Source of the DNA: Fibrella arboris
GTDB lineage: Bacteria; Bacteroidota; Bacteroidia; Cytophagales; Spirosomataceae
Assembly: GCF_041321095.1 (NCBI RefSeq)
Contig: NZ_JBGGWE010000008.1
Coordinates: forward strand, 225,769 to 289,768
Direction: 5' to 3'
Length of the DNA stretch: 64,000 nucleotides
Positions 45,019 to 53,655 of this stretch are shown here, piece by piece; the stretch's first letter is position 1; the number at the start of each line of letters is the position of its first letter. The notes below the pieces were generated by a model. It was given only the letters and a program-made list of their open reading frames with translations. It was not told the DNA's origin and did not search any database. Made by a program: the position numbers and the translations under genes.

Positions 45019-45138
45019 GACCAGTGACTGGGTGAGCGGTTATATTCGGAACGAAGATAGGCAGCCATTCTGACCGACGTACTGATGATCCGGCAGAAAG
45101 ACTGTTTCTTTGCACTCTCTTTCTGATACCTGTACCGC

Positions 45139-46371
45139 ATGAATATTGCCGTTTGGCACAACCTTCCCAGCGGCGGAGCCAGCCGCGCCCTGCACCAACA
45201 TATAAAAGGTCTTGCTCAGCGCGGGCACCAGATCACTGTGTATACCACCTCGATGGCCGACAGTACGTACCTGGATGTGAATCAGTACGCGGGTGAACCC
45301 AGGATCGTGCCGCTGAACATGACCATCCGTATCCGGCATAAATACCGTGATCAGGTACGTTCGCTGGCGTTGCTCCCCGATACCCAGGTTGAGTGGATGC
45401 TGGACGCCTGCCGACAGTCGGGCGAGCAGATTCGGGCTGGCGGGCACGACGTTCTCTTTGCCAATTCATGCCAGCACTTCATGATGCCCTACATTGGGCG
45501 GTTTGTCGACCTTCCCAAAGTACTGTATCTCGGTGAGCCCAACCGATCCCTGTTTGAAGCCTTCCCGACGCAACGCTGGGCCGCCCTGCCAGCTGCCGCG
45601 GGCCGCTGGCGTGAGGCAGCCTACCGGCAGGCATTCTGGGCCGATATCTTTGAGCAGCGACAGGCGCGGGTACGTGTCCGCGAGGAAATTGCCAACTACC
45701 ATACGTTCGATACGGTGTTGCTCAACTCCTATTTCAGCAATGAGAGTGTGGTGAAAGCGTATGGTCGTGGAGGCGAAGTTTGCTACCTGGGTATCGATTC
45801 GGAGCTGTTTCCTTATCTGAACGTACCCAGAAAGCCCTTCGTAATGGGGCTGGGCGCTTTCTTCCCGCACAAACGGCCCGATACCGCTATTCGTGCGCTG
45901 GCGCAGCTGCCAGCCGATCAGCGGCCGCCATTGATTTGGGTCGGAAACATGGGCAACCACGATTATGTAGCCGCTTTGCGCCAGCTGGCGGTAGAACTGG
46001 GCGTTGATTTTCAGCCCCGTGAGCGGGTGCCTCAGGCTGAGCTGATCGAACTGCTGAACACGGCCACCTGCCTGCTTTATACGTCTGAACTGGAGCCATT
46101 CGGATTGGCTCCGCTGGAGGCCAACGCCTGTGGCCTGCCAGCCGTAGCTGTGGCAGAAGGCGGCATCCGGGAAACGGTTGTCGATGAAAAAAACGGACTG
46201 CTCGCGCCGCGTGACCCGGCTCAGCTGGCCAACGCCGTACATCGCCTGATGAGCGACCCGGCACTACACCAGCGATTGTCAGCACAGGGACGTACCTGGG
46301 TAACTGAAAAATGGAGCACCAACCTCGCTATCGACCGGCTCGAACGCGCCCTGATCAGCGTAGTTAAGTGA
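45139..46371 (+). CDS. Family 4 glycosyltransferase (GT-B fold)
   Basis: 410 residues. The N-terminal Rossmann domain has the start MNIAVWHNLPSGGASRAL with a glycine-rich acceptor-side loop. The C-terminal domain has GLGAFFPHKRPDTAI, LIWVGNMGNHDYV and the donor-binding E-x7-E motif EPFGLAPLEANACG (Glu319, Glu327). It is a retaining, cytosolic glycosyltransferase that probably works on a cell-surface glycan. It is divergent from the acyltransferase and alone in its orientation. Sugar specificity is unknown. Confidence 0.88.
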   Translation: MNIAVWHNLPSGGASRALHQHIKGLAQRGHQITVYTTSMADSTYLDVNQYAGEPRIVPLNMTIRIRHKYRDQVRSLALLPDTQVEWMLDACRQSGEQIRAGGHDVLFANSCQHFMMPYIGRFVDLPKVLYLGEPNRSLFEAFPTQRWAALPAAAGRWREAAYRQAFWADIFEQRQARVRVREEIANYHTFDTVLLNSYFSNESVVKAYGRGGEVCYLGIDSELFPYLNVPRKPFVMGLGAFFPHKRPDTAIRALAQLPADQRPPLIWVGNMGNHDYVAALRQLAVELGVDFQPRERVPQAELIELLNTATCLLYTSELEPFGLAPLEANACGLPAVAVAEGGIRETVVDEKNGLLAPRDPAQLANAVHRLMSDPALHQRLSAQGRTWVTEKWSTNLAIDRLERALISVVK

Positions 46372-46405
46372 TTAAGGACTTAGCGCAAGCAACCCCAGTA
46401 CTCCC

Positions 46406-46717
46406 CTAAAAATCGGCTTCGGAATACTCGGTCGATACAAGACGTTGCCACTCAGGATGACGCTTGATATAGGTCGCCACGAAGGGACAGAGTGGCACTA
46501 TCTTTTGGTGATGAGCCTCCACATACGCCAAGGTCTGATTGACGAGCCTGGAGCCAATGCCTTTCCCTTCCAGGTCGGGGTGCACTTCCGTATGGGTCAG
46601 CGCAAGCGTGTGTTCGTCTGGTTGAATGAACGCAAGGAGCGATAGCTTGCCATCGGTCATAAGTTCAAATCGGTGGTGGGCGGCGTTGAGCGTGACCGTT
46701 GGTTCAGAAGTGGGCAT
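46406..46717 (-). CDS. Small GNAT-like N-acetyltransferase (YjdJ type)
   Basis: 103 residues. It belongs to the short GCN5-like group: TLALTHTEVHPDLEGKGIGSRLV carries the acetyl-CoA pyrophosphate loop (EGKGIGSRL), followed by PLCPFVATYIKRHPEW, the conserved C-terminal block of this subgroup. Substrates of these mini-acetyltransferases are unknown. It is convergent with the glycosyltransferase gene, 34 bases apart, with no obvious terminator between them. Confidence 0.85.
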   Translation of the reverse strand: MPTSEPTVTLNAAHHRFELMTDGKLSLLAFIQPDEHTLALTHTEVHPDLEGKGIGSRLVNQTLAYVEAHHQKIVPLCPFVATYIKRHPEWQRLVSTEYSEADF

Positions 46718-47044
46718 GGTGGCTGGAGAAAGTTAGTCTGACGTTGCAGGAATGACTATATTCAGTACGAAATTGTTTAAGCGCTGCCCGTTCCGCAACC
46801 CGATAACTCCCCGATAAAGTATAGCGTTCATTCCCCGTCTGTTCCCGATCAGGTTCCTCTACGCGTCTGCCTGCGCGCCAGGCAGCATAGGTACAGGAGT
46901 CTATTGAGCGTGGGATAGCGGTGAGTAAACCTGTAGCGGCATGAGATCGTTGCTGTCGACGCGTTGGTCTTTTGTGTTCACCTCTCAACGGCGGGTTGAC
47001 CAGCTGGCAACAGGCTGGGCTACCCGTGCTAATCCAGTAAACTT
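46718..47044. other. Intergenic gap without recognisable features
   Basis: 327 bases between the divergent GNAT and subtilase genes. Short frames (for example 46704-46988 minus) have implausible composition. No promoter matching TTG-N19-TAnnTTTG, RNA gene or strong hairpin was seen. Confidence 0.5.
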
Positions 47045-48529
47045 ATGGCAAGCCCTATTGTGCGCAATTACCTGATCTTACCCCCAACTGGCATTCGGTT
47101 GACCGATAGCCCCGATACAAACCCAGAATCCCTCTTCAACAGACTGACCGTAGACGTGCAGTTGGGGCAGGTGTTCGACCGCGAAAGACCAACGGGCGGT
47201 GTCGTGGTTGACACCACCGGGCAAAATGGGGTGAAGCTGGTACAACTGGCTGATGATGATCTGCCACAGGTACGTGCCCAACTGCCCGGCGTCCGGATCG
47301 TACCGGAGGTCTTCTACTATCGCCAATGGCAACGCGAAGCCATCCGACAGCCCTTTCGGACCATGCAGGGACAACCTAAAATTGGCGTGCGGATCAAACT
47401 CACGGAAGCCAAGACAGGTAAACCGGTGGCAGGCGTTACGGTGGTGGCGTTTACCAATTTTGAGCAGCGACAGGGGGAACAGGGCACATCGAATGCGCAG
47501 GGGGTCGTATCGTTCAAGACTATTGGCGGCCAGCGCATCGAGCAATTGTTCGGGTATCCGCAACATGGCTACTGGAGCTTGTGGCGGAAAAATCTGACGC
47601 TAACCAACGACCAGGTATTGCAACTGCAACCGTTAAAACTCGATTATACCGATGCCAAACAGTTTTTCTACCCGTCGGCGCAGACCGACCTGATGGCCGG
47701 TACTGGTATAAGGGTGGGGGTGATTGATACGGGCGCCGGCCCACACCCTGATCTGGTCATTGCGGGAGGACGCTGTACCGTTACAGGCGAAGATCCTGCT
47801 GACTTTGCCGATGTAGATGAACATGGCACGCATGTATCCGGCATCGTAGCCGCACGGGGTACGTCGCCAACCGGTGTGCGGGGGGCAGCGCCCGGCGCCG
47901 AGCTCAGGGCTTACCGGGTATTTGGTAAGAACGCGGAGGGCGCTTCTAATTTTGCCATTGTAAAAGCCATCGAACAGGCCGTCGCTGACGGCTGTGACCT
48001 GATCAACATGAGCCTCGGTGGTGGTACACCCGATGATGCGACCAAGGATGCCATCACTTTTGCGCGTGATAATGGCACGATCTGTTTTGTGGCAACAGGG
48101 AACGACGACCGCTCACCGGTTAGCTTTCCGGCTTCTTTTTCGCTCTCATTGGCTGTGGGGGCAATGGGGCGCAAAGGCACGGTGCCGGCCAACACCACCG
48201 ATGCACCCTATGCCGTGGCACCATTCGGCACCGACAAAAAGAACTTTGTGGCGGGCTTTTCCAACATTGGCCCGGAAGTAGACTTTATCGCGCCGGGTGT
48301 GGGTATTATCTCGTCGGTACCGGGAGGCTATGCCCCCCTGAGTGGTACCTCGATGGCCTGTCCGCTGGCAACGGGTGTAGCTGCCCGTTTGCTGGCCACT
48401 CAACCCAATATACTGGCTATGCCGCGAACCGCCGCCCGGACCCAGGCAATGATCACATTCCTGCAAACGAAGGTGAAAAGCATGGGATTCGGTGCTACGT
48501 TCGAAGGTACAGGGCAACTTTTCCGTTAA
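47045..48529 (+). CDS. Subtilisin-like S8 serine peptidase with inhibitor-like N-domain
   Basis: 494 residues. The catalytic triad is Asp228 (GVIDTG), His260 (DEHGTHVSG) and Ser436 (SGTSMACP); the oxyanion Asn353 is in ATGND. Residues about 35-95 resemble an I9-type propeptide (VKLVQLADDD, then LPGVRIVPE), and residues about 112-200 look like a small carboxypeptidase-regulatory/Ig-like domain (VRIKLTEAKTGKPVAGVTVVA, then TSNAQGVVSF). No signal peptide is visible, so it may be cytosolic or use another export route. The stop is 4 bases before a small gene that may encode a stand-alone copy of the inhibitor domain. Confidence 0.9.
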   Translation: MASPIVRNYLILPPTGIRLTDSPDTNPESLFNRLTVDVQLGQVFDRERPTGGVVVDTTGQNGVKLVQLADDDLPQVRAQLPGVRIVPEVFYYRQWQREAIRQPFRTMQGQPKIGVRIKLTEAKTGKPVAGVTVVAFTNFEQRQGEQGTSNAQGVVSFKTIGGQRIEQLFGYPQHGYWSLWRKNLTLTNDQVLQLQPLKLDYTDAKQFFYPSAQTDLMAGTGIRVGVIDTGAGPHPDLVIAGGRCTVTGEDPADFADVDEHGTHVSGIVAARGTSPTGVRGAAPGAELRAYRVFGKNAEGASNFAIVKAIEQAVADGCDLINMSLGGGTPDDATKDAITFARDNGTICFVATGNDDRSPVSFPASFSLSLAVGAMGRKGTVPANTTDAPYAVAPFGTDKKNFVAGFSNIGPEVDFIAPGVGIISSVPGGYAPLSGTSMACPLATGVAARLLATQPNILAMPRTAARTQAMITFLQTKVKSMGFGATFEGTGQLFR

Positions 48530-48533
48530 GCAG

Positions 48534-48755
48534 ATGGCCAGGTACGTGCTGCACGCAACCCACCCGGAGGGACCCACTGCCGATGAGCTCGAACTGATTG
48601 GCAACCAGGCGACTATTCTTGACAAAAGCCGCCGGGCATTGTTGGTTGACGTGGAAGAAAGCGCCGCCGCCCAACTGGCTGAAAAGCTGCCTGGGTGGTC
48701 GGTTCAGCCTGAAAACAGGGTGCCGATTCCCGACACAAAACGGCGGATTAAGTAA
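48534..48755 (+). CDS. Small I9-inhibitor-like protein next to subtilase
   Basis: 73 residues from the ATG at 48534 (MARYVLHATHPEGPTADELE). It begins 4 bases after the subtilase stop, implying translational coupling. Its core ALLVDVEESAAAQLAEKL then LPGWSVQPE parallels the subtilase's own N-domain (KLVQLADDDLPQVRAQL, then PGVRIVPE): strand, helix, the LPG turn, then a strand ending in a proline. This is the pattern of I9 propeptide inhibitors. It could be an in-trans folding chaperone or inhibitor for the peptidase. The assignment is by eye only; the gene itself is likely real because of position and composition. Confidence 0.65.
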   Translation: MARYVLHATHPEGPTADELELIGNQATILDKSRRALLVDVEESAAAQLAEKLPGWSVQPENRVPIPDTKRRIK

Positions 48756-48880
48756 GTTCACAACCCATGTTACCTGGTTTGATTGCGTAGAAATAATCGA
48801 GTAAAAATCGTTGATCTGCTTCTGGATTGACCGGATAAGTTGTACTTTTCTGGTCAATCAACCGTAACGCACTGACTACG

Positions 48881-50185
48881 ATGTTTACTCGATTACTGCT
48901 GCTCGTTGGCCTGACGCTATCGCTGACCAGTTGTATGGATCCCTTTCCCCGGACCGGAGGGGGAGGGTCAACTGGTGGTTCTACGGATGGGCGCGGCACC
49001 AATGGAACTGGGGATGATACCTACGGACAGTCGTCGCCCATGGGGCCGTCTACATCAGCCGATCCGCTCGTTCATGTCGACAACATACAATTAACGCGCA
49101 ACTACACGATTCTGTATCTGACTTACACGCAGAAAGGGCAACGACAGGTTGATAATACAGGAAGGGTAGTACCGAATGGCTTTATCGCGTTTGACTCGCG
49201 AGGGCAGCTAGTGGCCGCTAACGGGGCACGCGTATTTAAATTTATTAAAGCCGACAATATTCCGATCAGGCCAGCGCAACTGAACACATACGCAGGTCAG
49301 CAGTATTCGTTCGCCGTCTATTTCGAGCCATTGGACAAAGGGCTTGAGCATTTCGATTTATTCGAATGTAACGATTATGATCACCTGGTCTGCTGGAATA
49401 TCTACAACCTGTACGTTCGCAACCCGGCCGATCCGGTTATGACGCCCCCGGTGCAGACTCAACCAGCCCCCATGCCAGGTAATCCCAGTCGACTACCTGG
49501 CGAAACCCCGATGCCGGCCCCGGCGCCGACCACTCCGAAGCCGACAGAGCCACCGGCCGTTCAGCTGGTTTTTGTGTCAGGTATTGTGAGCAGTTCACTG
49601 ACGAATAAGCCGGTTACAGCCACCATCGATTACCAGCTGTCGAACAAAAGCACGCCCCTTGATTCGGTGCAGAGCTTTTCGGCCGATGGGCTGTACCGCA
49701 TGTATTTGAACCGGGGTCAGGTATATACCTACGTTGCGTCGGCTAAAGGGTATTTGCCCACCAGTGGCACACTGGACCTGACCAAGGCCACCAACAACCA
49801 GAAGATCACCAGGCATATCGTGCTGAAACCACTGTCTGTGGGTACCAAAATCACCTTGCAGAATATCTATTTCGCCATGTCGAAAGCCGACCTGTTGCCC
49901 GCTTCGTTTGCCGAACTGGATAAGCTGGTGACGATGATGGATGACAACCCACAGATGCGCATCAGGCTGGAAGGCCACACGGATATCGTTGGCGATAAAG
50001 CGGCTAACCTGCAGTTGTCCCGCGACCGAGTGCTGGCCTGCCAGAGCTATCTGGTCAGAAAAGGTATCGATGTGGTCCGAATCGAGACAATAGGCTACGG
50101 GGACACCCGACCCATTCTGACCAAAGGCACAGACGAGGACCGGAAAGTGAACCGCCGGGTCGAGTTTTCTATCCTGGCACTTTGA
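48881..50185 (+). CDS. OmpA-family outer-membrane lipoprotein
   Basis: 434 residues. The lipobox is LTSC (Cys18), followed by a Gly/Ser/Thr-rich linker. A central domain of unknown type (about 60-185) leads to a Pro-rich linker (about 186-228), a carboxypeptidase-regulatory-like beta domain (about 230-315) and a C-terminal OmpA peptidoglycan-binding domain with GHTDIVGDKAANLQLSRDR (from Gly365) and IGYGDTRPI. It should anchor the outer membrane to peptidoglycan. The layout is common in Bacteroidota. It is single, 125 bases after the small inhibitor-like gene. Confidence 0.88.
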   Translation: MFTRLLLLVGLTLSLTSCMDPFPRTGGGGSTGGSTDGRGTNGTGDDTYGQSSPMGPSTSADPLVHVDNIQLTRNYTILYLTYTQKGQRQVDNTGRVVPNGFIAFDSRGQLVAANGARVFKFIKADNIPIRPAQLNTYAGQQYSFAVYFEPLDKGLEHFDLFECNDYDHLVCWNIYNLYVRNPADPVMTPPVQTQPAPMPGNPSRLPGETPMPAPAPTTPKPTEPPAVQLVFVSGIVSSSLTNKPVTATIDYQLSNKSTPLDSVQSFSADGLYRMYLNRGQVYTYVASAKGYLPTSGTLDLTKATNNQKITRHIVLKPLSVGTKITLQNIYFAMSKADLLPASFAELDKLVTMMDDNPQMRIRLEGHTDIVGDKAANLQLSRDRVLACQSYLVRKGIDVVRIETIGYGDTRPILTKGTDEDRKVNRRVEFSILAL

Positions 50186-50263
50186 CCGGTATCTATGACC
50201 AGTCAGCAACGGTGCTTAGGGACACCCAGCCAAGGGCGTCGGGCGTCAGCCATCGCTCATTGG

Positions 50264-51901
50264 TCAACGTACCTGCGTATCGAAAGCTCCGGTAAGTACC
50301 TGTCCGTTTCGTTTTACCTGTACCCATATGCGGTAGGTACCTGCCTTCGGAAAAGCATAGGGAAATGCCACCATATTGTTGGTAGTTTGCGCATGATTCA
50401 TTCCCGACATCCCGGCGTACTGAACCGGAACTGACTGGCCCTTGCTGGAAGCCAGGTACGTGTCGACGCTGTCGCGAAAACGGGCGCTATTCAGTTGAGG
50501 TACCGTCCGCGCCGTATCGGCAATACGCTTCACCAGCATTTCCTCCGACGCCATTGAATACGTACCTACTGGATGCAGATGGATATACACCGAACCGTCG
50601 GAGCGAAGAATGGCCGCGTGTCCGCTCATACCCAGATAGGGTTCCAGCTTCGTTGCTTTCCCCGCCGGATCAGCCACCGCAAATTTCAGCGAGTAGAGTT
50701 GGCCCGCGTCAAGCACAGGCGACGGTTTGTCTGTCCAGATCATCGTTGATCCGTCGGCAAGGCGGGTGCTCGCGGCCGGTTTACCGCAAGCCGCCATGTC
50801 GCTGTCAAGCGTCAACGTACCTGCATCGGTCTGTTTACTACCGATCGGCTGGGCCAGCAGATAGCTATCGTCCGGGTCCACGGTACGGGCCGCTGCCACC
50901 GCTGGGGATACTTTAACCGACGGGATATTGACCGTGTCGGTGAGCGTTTCGGCATAACCGGAACGGTAGACGACATCGGTAAATAACAGATACTGGCCAC
51001 CGGGCAAATTGGGGAGTTTCGTGTCAAAATGAAGTGAATCGCGCCGGGTAGGGTGGAGGTGCGCAAAGGCATCCATCCCCGGAATCCTGACCAGAAACGT
51101 ATGCATCAGTTTGCCATGATCAAGCACCATCAGGTTAAAGTCGCGTCGCCGCCGACGGTTGTTGGCAAAGCCGGTGGTGTCGGGCTGCATGGTCAAGACT
51201 ACCTGCCCATTTACCGGGCGGGCCGAGCTGATAAGTGGCGGTGCCTTGTAGAGTTGATAGGTACGGTATTCGTCGGCCCAGCTGTTCCACCACATCCGGC
51301 CGCCCGTTAGCACCAGGACCAGCACCGCCCCACCCACCGCCATGCCGACCAGTCGCCGTCGCTGGAACGAGTTGCCTTTTTCAGCGCCTGCTACCAATAC
51401 GCCATCGGCATTGCTGGCCCCAATGATCGTGATCAGCATAATGAGCAGCAGCAGACCCATCACAGCGAGGCCGGCACCTGTGCCGGCGGGCATGTCGCGC
51501 GTTGCTGTTGAGGTAGCCAGCACGGGCACGACCACCGTCTCGTTGCCGTCGGGCCCATTCAGGGTCAATTGAATACTCGTCGACCCCGACTCCATAAGCC
51601 AGATCGACCCGTCGAAACGGTTGTTGCCTGCTGACGTGAGCGGGTCGGCTTCGGGCGCCCCTTCATCGCCCTCAAAGAAATAGACTGGCCGTCCCTGAAT
51701 ACTGACAGGATTTCCTTTTTCGACGAAAACCGTAACCTGGGCTGTACCCGGGACCACATCGGGCGGTTGAATACTGACCAGCAGCTGATACTTACCAACC
51801 TGCTTCTGAACAATCACGCCTGCGCTGCCGATGTGGGCAGTAGCAATAAACGGATAAACGATCAGCAAAAAGCAGGCGAAAAGAGCGGAAAGACGTTTCA
51901 T
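50264..51901 (-). CDS. Membrane-anchored exported protein with His/Met-rich C-domains, function unknown
   Basis: 545 residues. Signal peptide MKRLSALFACFLLIVYPFIATA is followed by an Ig-like domain (about 25-130), two membrane helices (about 140-165 and 183-203) and a large C-terminal periplasmic part. That part repeats a pattern of HLHP-containing segments (DAFAHLHPTRRDSLHF; SDGSVYIHLHPVGTY), MSGHAAI and FPKAGTYRIWVQVKRNGQV, reminiscent of copper- or haem-handling beta domains (CopC/FixH-like). I cannot name the family. It lies 57 bases downstream of the polytopic 412-residue gene and is probably co-transcribed with it. Confidence 0.75.
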   Translation of the reverse strand: MKRLSALFACFLLIVYPFIATAHIGSAGVIVQKQVGKYQLLVSIQPPDVVPGTAQVTVFVEKGNPVSIQGRPVYFFEGDEGAPEADPLTSAGNNRFDGSIWLMESGSTSIQLTLNGPDGNETVVVPVLATSTATRDMPAGTGAGLAVMGLLLLIMLITIIGASNADGVLVAGAEKGNSFQRRRLVGMAVGGAVLVLVLTGGRMWWNSWADEYRTYQLYKAPPLISSARPVNGQVVLTMQPDTTGFANNRRRRRDFNLMVLDHGKLMHTFLVRIPGMDAFAHLHPTRRDSLHFDTKLPNLPGGQYLLFTDVVYRSGYAETLTDTVNIPSVKVSPAVAAARTVDPDDSYLLAQPIGSKQTDAGTLTLDSDMAACGKPAASTRLADGSTMIWTDKPSPVLDAGQLYSLKFAVADPAGKATKLEPYLGMSGHAAILRSDGSVYIHLHPVGTYSMASEEMLVKRIADTARTVPQLNSARFRDSVDTYLASSKGQSVPVQYAGMSGMNHAQTTNNMVAFPYAFPKAGTYRIWVQVKRNGQVLTGAFDTQVR

Positions 51902-51958
51902 GAAAGGTGATAAAAGACTGGGCGATGGAAGGAGATGTAATGGTCTTGACGGGCGGAC

Positions 51959-53197
51959 TTACCGAACAATACGGCGCATCCAATTACCCCAATACAGACC
52001 AATGCGGGCCGAGACAATGGCAATCAAAACGGCCTTGCCGAAACCCAGCGCAAACTGAACAGCCGATTGGGTGTACCAGGGGGCGAACTTGAACCGATAT
52101 TCCCAGGTTGGGTCGGCCCCATACGGCCACGAGTCGCTCATAAAGAACCAGTTACGGGCATAAACCGACTCCTGCAAAAAGCCGCCGAAGGGCCATTGAA
52201 CAGCCAGAAAGACCAGCATGAATAACGTACCTGCCAGTGCCGCCAGCAGCCAGTCGTTGAGCGGTTTACTGGCCCGCCCAGCCGAAAATTTAGTCAGGAT
52301 CAGATCGAGCACGAAACCGGGCACAACCAGTAGAAGCGGAAAGTTGAAGGCCTGGTAATGTGTGATCGGATTGGCGACCGGCCCAAGTTTTGGAACGGCC
52401 GGGAACAGAGGAAGAATCCAGCTTGGGGCAGCAATGGCCAGCATATAAACTGCCGTAACCGCCGTGACCGGATACCGGGTAGACGCCCTGCCGGCCCCCG
52501 CCCGCCCCAGCGCCATCAGGAGAAACGGAAAAGCGATGGCTGCGGTAACGTAGAACGAGGAATTATGCGATGCATTCGGCCCCATACTCTCCGAGAGCAG
52601 AACGAACAGCACGCTGAGAAAGAAAGCCCCCGACAGAATAAACAACAGCCGGATTCGAGCCGCCTGCCGTGGGTTTGATGCCACTGCTGTCTGGTTCTGT
52701 AGCGACAACACCGCTACGATGGCGCCAAACTGTACCATCATCATCCCGACCAACAGAATGGTGTGGGGAGGCGTTAGAATCTGGACATCGAGGCCAAACG
52801 TGTTATGCCACCAGTCATCGAACGGGGCGGAGGTAAGCATGGCCAGCGCACCCCAGACGCAATACATCGCACCGAGTGACCCGTAAAAAACACCCCAGAA
52901 TTTAACCGACTTGGCGCGGTCGGGATGATTTTTCTGAAGGGTAATGGCGAGGATCTGATAACCAGAAAACAGGCCTGATACCAGCGCGCCGACATACATA
53001 ACGACGTGCGGTGCCGAAAACAGCCCGTCCCGCCCGATGCTCATGTGCCACATGATGTCCCAGAGCAGGCCCATGATAATACAGAAGGAGGCGAAAACGA
53101 CAGCGTAAGAATAGGTCGGTAAACCCAGTCGCCAGTCGGTGCTGGACGAATCAGAAACGGAGAAGGGAGAAGCGGAGGGGGAGAGAGCCGATTGCAT
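51959..53197 (-). CDS. Polytopic inner-membrane protein, function unknown
   Basis: 412 residues with about ten hydrophobic helices. Histidines lie in or near helices (DIMWHMSIGRDGLFSAPHVVMYVGA; DDWWHNTFGLDVQILTPPHTILLVG), a pattern seen in haem- or metal-binding membrane proteins, though no family was recognised. The last segment (SAVQFALGFGKAVLIAIVSARIG) is another helix. It is paired with the His/Met-rich exported protein downstream, so the two may form one envelope complex, perhaps for metal or redox chemistry. This is inference from layout and residue content. Confidence 0.75.
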   Translation of the reverse strand: MQSALSPSASPFSVSDSSSTDWRLGLPTYSYAVVFASFCIIMGLLWDIMWHMSIGRDGLFSAPHVVMYVGALVSGLFSGYQILAITLQKNHPDRAKSVKFWGVFYGSLGAMYCVWGALAMLTSAPFDDWWHNTFGLDVQILTPPHTILLVGMMMVQFGAIVAVLSLQNQTAVASNPRQAARIRLLFILSGAFFLSVLFVLLSESMGPNASHNSSFYVTAAIAFPFLLMALGRAGAGRASTRYPVTAVTAVYMLAIAAPSWILPLFPAVPKLGPVANPITHYQAFNFPLLLVVPGFVLDLILTKFSAGRASKPLNDWLLAALAGTLFMLVFLAVQWPFGGFLQESVYARNWFFMSDSWPYGADPTWEYRFKFAPWYTQSAVQFALGFGKAVLIAIVSARIGLYWGNWMRRIVR

Positions 53198-53353
53198 AGT
53201 GGTATCAGTGGTATCTGCCTGAGAAGCAATACCTCAAAGATGCAAAAAACGTCCTTTCCGCACAGGAAAATTGGATAAATGGTCGATGATTTTTAACGAA
53301 TTGGTAGCTGGGTTCCAGACGGGAACGTACCTGCACCTGCATAACGTAAACGG

Positions 53354-53488
53354 CTATTTCGACCAAAAGCCCTTCGCCATAAGGTACGGAATGAGTAGCC
53401 ACAGCAGGCCTTTGATCAGAAAGAAGAAAAAACCTGCCCAGCCGAGGCGCTTGAACCACAGTCGAAATTTATTGTCGGTGACGCTCAT
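53354..53488 (-). CDS. 44-residue single-helix membrane protein
   Basis: ATG at 53488 to TAG at 53354-53356. The protein begins MSVTDNKFRLWFKRLGWAG, then has a hydrophobic helix (FFFFLIKGLLWLLIPYL), then MAKGFWSK. The basic-aromatic N-terminus with one helix matches small conserved Cytophagales membrane proteins that sit outside most gene callers' size limits. It lies 156 bases upstream of the polytopic membrane gene on the same strand. No function is known. The reading frame, codon use and membrane topology argue that it is real; overlapping longer frames are not protein-like. Confidence 0.65.
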   Translation of the reverse strand: MSVTDNKFRLWFKRLGWAGFFFFLIKGLLWLLIPYLMAKGFWSK

Positions 53489-53590
53489 GCCGAAGAAACG
53501 GGTTTTGTGTCTGTCAGGTTCGTTCAACGCTCAGCCTGGTTGGTAGCCAGGCACCATTTGATGACGAGCATAGGTTTATGCGGCCTGAAA

Positions 53591-53630
53591 AAACGGATGA
53601 GAAGGCCAATCCTGGCTTTCTCATCCGTTT
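53591..53630. terminator. Terminator of the secreted 424-residue protein gene
   Basis: A 13-bp perfect stem (AAACGGATGAGAA and its complement), extended by a mismatched GGCCA/TGGCT, has a 4-base loop and an A-run/T-run on both sides. It lies 26 bases beyond the minus-strand stop at 53656. Confidence 0.8.
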
Positions 53631-53655
53631 TAGTCCGATCTGGTAACGTACCTGG

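Noticed and set aside
46704..46988. Minus-strand frame of 94 residues
   Set aside because: Arg/His-rich composition, no family features, overlaps the start of the GNAT gene; the gap looks non-coding.
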